A DNA stretch of 24,551 nt from an uncultured Bacilli bacterium. GTDB taxonomy: Bacteria > Bacillota_I > Bacilli_A > RF39 > UBA660. Below are positions 21,715 through 24,551 of the stretch, piece by piece. Both the position numbers and the translations under genes were made by a program. Under the pieces are notes generated by a model. The model was not told the DNA's origin. It saw only the letters and a program-made list of their open reading frames with translations, and did no database searches. Position 1 is the stretch's first letter. Every line of letters begins with the position of its first letter. Where the stretch lies: positions 1-24,551 of the forward strand of contig CALVVW010000018.1 of the NCBI GenBank assembly GCA_944364005.1. Direction: 5' to 3'.

Positions 21715-24551
21715 ATGTACTTAAAAGAAATAGTAACAAGTGGTTTTAAATCGTTTGCCGACAAATTAGATATTAAATTAGACGATAAAATAACCTGTAT
21801 TGTAGGTCCTAATGGTTCAGGAAAAAGTAATGTTGTGGATGCTGTACGCTGGGTCCTAGGAGAACAATCAGTAAAATCCCTTCGTGGAGAAGGATCTATG
21901 AGTGATGTCATATTTTCAGGAAGTAAAAGTAGGAATCCTTTAAATGTAGCCTCTGTAGAATTAGTGTTTGATAATTCTGATCATTTTTTAAACGTTCCTT
22001 ATACAGAATTATCTATTAAAAGAAGAGTATATCGTAGTGGAGAAAATGAATATTATTTAAACGGAGAAAGATGTAGATTAAAAGATATTAATAATTTATT
22101 ACTAGATACTGGTATGGGAAAAGAATCCTTTAATATCATTTCTCAAGGAGAAGTAGAAAAAATACTTAGTAACTCTCCAGAAGATAGACGTGTTATTTTT
22201 GAAGAAGCAGCTGGTATACTAAAATACAAAAAAAGAAAAGAAGAAGCTTTAAGAAAATTAGATAGAACACATAATAATATTGATAGAGTAAATGATATTA
22301 TTACAGAATTAGAAGGACAAGTAGGACCATTAAAAGAACAAAGTGAAAAAGCAAAAGAGTATCTAGAAAATAAAAAAGGATTAGATAATTATGAAGTAGC
22401 ACTTCTTGCTTATGATATTGAAAATGCCAATATTGAAGCAGAAAGAGTTAAAACGGAGAAAGAAAAACTAGAACGTGAAGTAATGGAACTATCGAATGAA
22501 TCTTCAAAGAATGATGCTAAAGATTTAGAACAAGCAAACAAACTAGAAAAACTAGAACGAGAAGAGACAACACTTCAAAGAAGGTTACTAGAAGTAACAG
22601 AAATGGTAGAAAAAATTAATGGTGAAAAAAATCTTTTGCAAGAAAAGAATAGTCAAAATAAAGATGAACAAGAGATAGAAGAAGAATTAAGAAAAATATT
22701 AGAGGAAAAAGCAAATATCACTTCTCTTATAAAAAAATACAAAACAGAACTAGATATTATTATTGAAGATGGGAAAAAAGAAGAAGAAAAAGCAAGTGAA
22801 ATCTCTTCTTCTTTACAAAAAGAAAAACAAAAGAAAAACATGTTAACAAACGATTACTCTTCTCATGAACGAAATCTAATTACCCTAGATCATAAAATAG
22901 ATAGTCTAAAAAGAGAAATAGAAGAAGGGGGAGACTTACCAAATAGTGTAAGAAAAATATTATCCTCACCATTATCTGGTATTCATAATACAATAGGAAA
23001 TATCCTAAGTACTAAAGAAGAATATGTAAAAGCTTTAAATGTTGCGATATCAGCTAACAAAAACTTTATTATTACAGAAGATGAGCCTTCTGCCAAAAAG
23101 GCCATTAATTATTTAAAAGACAATCACTTAGGACGTGCAACATTTTTCCCATTAACCGTAATAACATCAAGATATGTAGATAAAGACTCTCTAAGAATAC
23201 TAGAACAAGAAGAAGGCTACCTAGGAGTATTAAGTAACTTAGTAGAGTATGATAAAACGTATCAAAATATCATCGAAAACCAATTAGGTACAGTAATCAT
23301 CGCAAAAGATTTAGATAAAGCAACCTATCTAAGTCATAAAATAAATAAACGCTATAAAATAGTAACATTAGAAGGAGACGTAGTAAACGTTGGAGGAAGT
23401 ATGACTGGTGGTTCCACGTATCATACAAAGTCAACGATTCTTTTAAAACAAGACTTAAAACGTTTACAAGAACAACGAAGCTTAATGTTACAAGAACAAG
23501 AAGAAATAAAAAAAGAACTAGAAGAAGTAGAAGAGGCTATTAGAAAAACAGAAGAAAGTGAGTTTTTAATATCTAAAAATAAAGTCACAATTAAAGAAAA
23601 ATATAAAACAAAAGCCGAAGAAATCAAAGAACAGAGAAACAAACTAGAAGGAATAGAACAAAAATGGCAAGCACTTAATGCGATAGCAAACAATTCTCTA
23701 AGCGAAAAAGAACAAGAATTAATTGAAAAATATCATACTTTAAGTGCGGAAAAAAGTACCATTCAAGTAACATTAGATAAATTAAGAAATGATATCGAAG
23801 AGATAAAAAAAGAACAAGAAGAACGAATTGCTAGTGACAAGGTAAAAAGCGCTAATCTTAGAAATCTAGAAAAAACACTACATGAAAAAGAAGTAGTTCT
23901 AAATAGGTTAGAAATAAAAATGGATACGATGTTAGATACGTTAAATACCGAATATGAATTAACTTTTGAAAAAGCAAAAGCAACTTATCACTTAGATGTA
24001 GAACCAGAAGAAGCAAGAAGAAAAGTAAATACTTATAGAGCTAATATAAAACGTATTGGTATGGTAAATCTAGCAGCAATAGAAGAATATGAAAGAGTAA
24101 ATACTAGATATGAATTCTTAACGAATCAAAAAGAAGATTTATTAAAAGCAGAAGATACACTACTAGAAATCATGAATGAGATGGATGATGTCATGAAAGA
24201 AGAATTCCAAGATACCTTCACTAAAATTACCGAAGAATTCAAACAAGTATTTAAAGAATTATTTGGAGGAGGACATGCAGATTTAAAATTAACAGATCCA
24301 GATAATCTACTCACAACTGGAGTAGAAATAGTAGCATCTCCTCCTGGAAAGAAATTAACAACGATATCTCTTCTTTCTGGTGGAGAAAAAACACTAACAG
24401 CCATATCTTTACTATTTGCTATATTAAATGTAAGAACAGTACCATTCTGTTTATTCGATGAAGTAGAAGCAGCCCTAGATGAAGCAAATGTAGCCCAGTT
24501 TGGTAAATACTTAGACCATTATAAAAATAAGACCCAGTTCTTAATTATTAC
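21715..24551 (+). CDS. smc: Chromosome partition protein Smc (3' end outside window)
   Basis: The first 945 codons of the chromosome-organising ATPase Smc, which with ScpA and ScpB extrudes DNA loops. The N-terminal head has Walker A GPNGSGKS (31-38, K37) and the QGEVEKILSNSPEDRR block. A coiled-coil arm runs from about 165 to 405. The hinge spans about 409-575 (SGIHNTIGNILST, GRATFFPLTVI, NVGGSMTGGS). The return arm runs to about 850, and the C-terminal head has FGGGHADLKL, LSGGEKTLTA (887 on) and Walker B LFDEVEAALDEANV (D915, E916). The window ends at TQFLIIT, some 40-50 residues before the expected end. The start is ATG with GGTGAAG upstream. The whole protein is about 200 residues shorter than B. 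subtilis Smc, all from the arms. Confidence 0.96.
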   Translation, partial: MYLKEIVTSGFKSFADKLDIKLDDKITCIVGPNGSGKSNVVDAVRWVLGEQSVKSLRGEGSMSDVIFSGSKSRNPLNVASVELVFDNSDHFLNVPYTELSIKRRVYRSGENEYYLNGERCRLKDINNLLLDTGMGKESFNIISQGEVEKILSNSPEDRRVIFEEAAGILKYKKRKEEALRKLDRTHNNIDRVNDIITELEGQVGPLKEQSEKAKEYLENKKGLDNYEVALLAYDIENANIEAERVKTEKEKLEREVMELSNESSKNDAKDLEQANKLEKLEREETTLQRRLLEVTEMVEKINGEKNLLQEKNSQNKDEQEIEEELRKILEEKANITSLIKKYKTELDIIIEDGKKEEEKASEISSSLQKEKQKKNMLTNDYSSHERNLITLDHKIDSLKREIEEGGDLPNSVRKILSSPLSGIHNTIGNILSTKEEYVKALNVAISANKNFIITEDEPSAKKAINYLKDNHLGRATFFPLTVITSRYVDKDSLRILEQEEGYLGVLSNLVEYDKTYQNIIENQLGTVIIAKDLDKATYLSHKINKRYKIVTLEGDVVNVGGSMTGGSTYHTKSTILLKQDLKRLQEQRSLMLQEQEEIKKELEEVEEAIRKTEESEFLISKNKVTIKEKYKTKAEEIKEQRNKLEGIEQKWQALNAIANNSLSEKEQELIEKYHTLSAEKSTIQVTLDKLRNDIEEIKKEQEERIASDKVKSANLRNLEKTLHEKEVVLNRLEIKMDTMLDTLNTEYELTFEKAKATYHLDVEPEEARRKVNTYRANIKRIGMVNLAAIEEYERVNTRYEFLTNQKEDLLKAEDTLLEIMNEMDDVMKEEFQDTFTKITEEFKQVFKELFGGGHADLKLTDPDNLLTTGVEIVASPPGKKLTTISLLSGGEKTLTAISLLFAILNVRTVPFCLFDEVEAALDEANVAQFGKYLDHYKNKTQFLII

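Noticed and set aside
1..24551. CRISPR arrays, tRNA or rRNA genes, insertion sequences
   Set aside because: No regularly spaced repeats, cloverleaf patterns or rRNA-like segments were seen on either strand; the gaps between genes are nearly all under 150 bases.

Overview
This is a strongly AT-rich stretch of a Gram-positive-type chromosome. It encodes PolC, the Gram-positive replicative polymerase, two lipoproteins with classical lipoboxes and a D,D-carboxypeptidase domain. Genes are tightly packed with strong Shine-Dalgarno sites, AT-rich promoters and short hairpin-T terminators. Tryptophan is read from TGG, and TGA acts as a stop (end of the second permease gene), so this is the standard code and not the Mycoplasma code. 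The best guess is a low-GC member of Bacilli, probably an uncultured or host-associated lineage with a small genome. No tRNA, rRNA, CRISPR array or insertion sequence was seen.

Layout. 1-136: inverted repeats and promoters. 137-1600: divergent protein-kinase-like gene followed by rluB. 1622-2747 (minus): tandem pair of zinc-ribbon membrane proteins. 2884-5082: three-gene ABC exporter operon. 5122-5313 (minus): small one-cluster ferredoxin. 5429-6340: unknown membrane protein with a C-terminal anchor. 6435-11908: unknown gene plus polC. 11984-12442: YehR-like lipoprotein. 12530-13801: unknown protein plus unknown lipoprotein. 13854-15251: a VanY-type D,D-carboxypeptidase fused in frame to the tRNA pseudouridine synthase TruB. 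15343-16296: cation/calcium antiporter. 16340-18953: rpsO with a structured leader, then pnp. 19001-19858: YlxY-like polysaccharide deacetylase homologue lacking its catalytic residues. 19860-21608: decaying accessory island with a truncated fragment, an intact unknown gene and a frameshifted Fic gene. 21715-end: smc, running off the window, with unusually short coiled-coil arms.

The truB ... rpsO-pnp-ylxY order is the ancestral Bacilli arrangement, with an antiporter where ribF would often lie. Core functions here are translation and RNA (RluB, TruB, S15, PNPase), replication (PolC) and chromosome organisation (Smc). The most unusual items are the VanY-TruB fusion with no export signal, the Fic remnant reached by a -1 shift at an in-phase A_AAA_AAG heptamer, the short-armed Smc, and the rpsO leader, which stands out against a set of very short 5' leaders.
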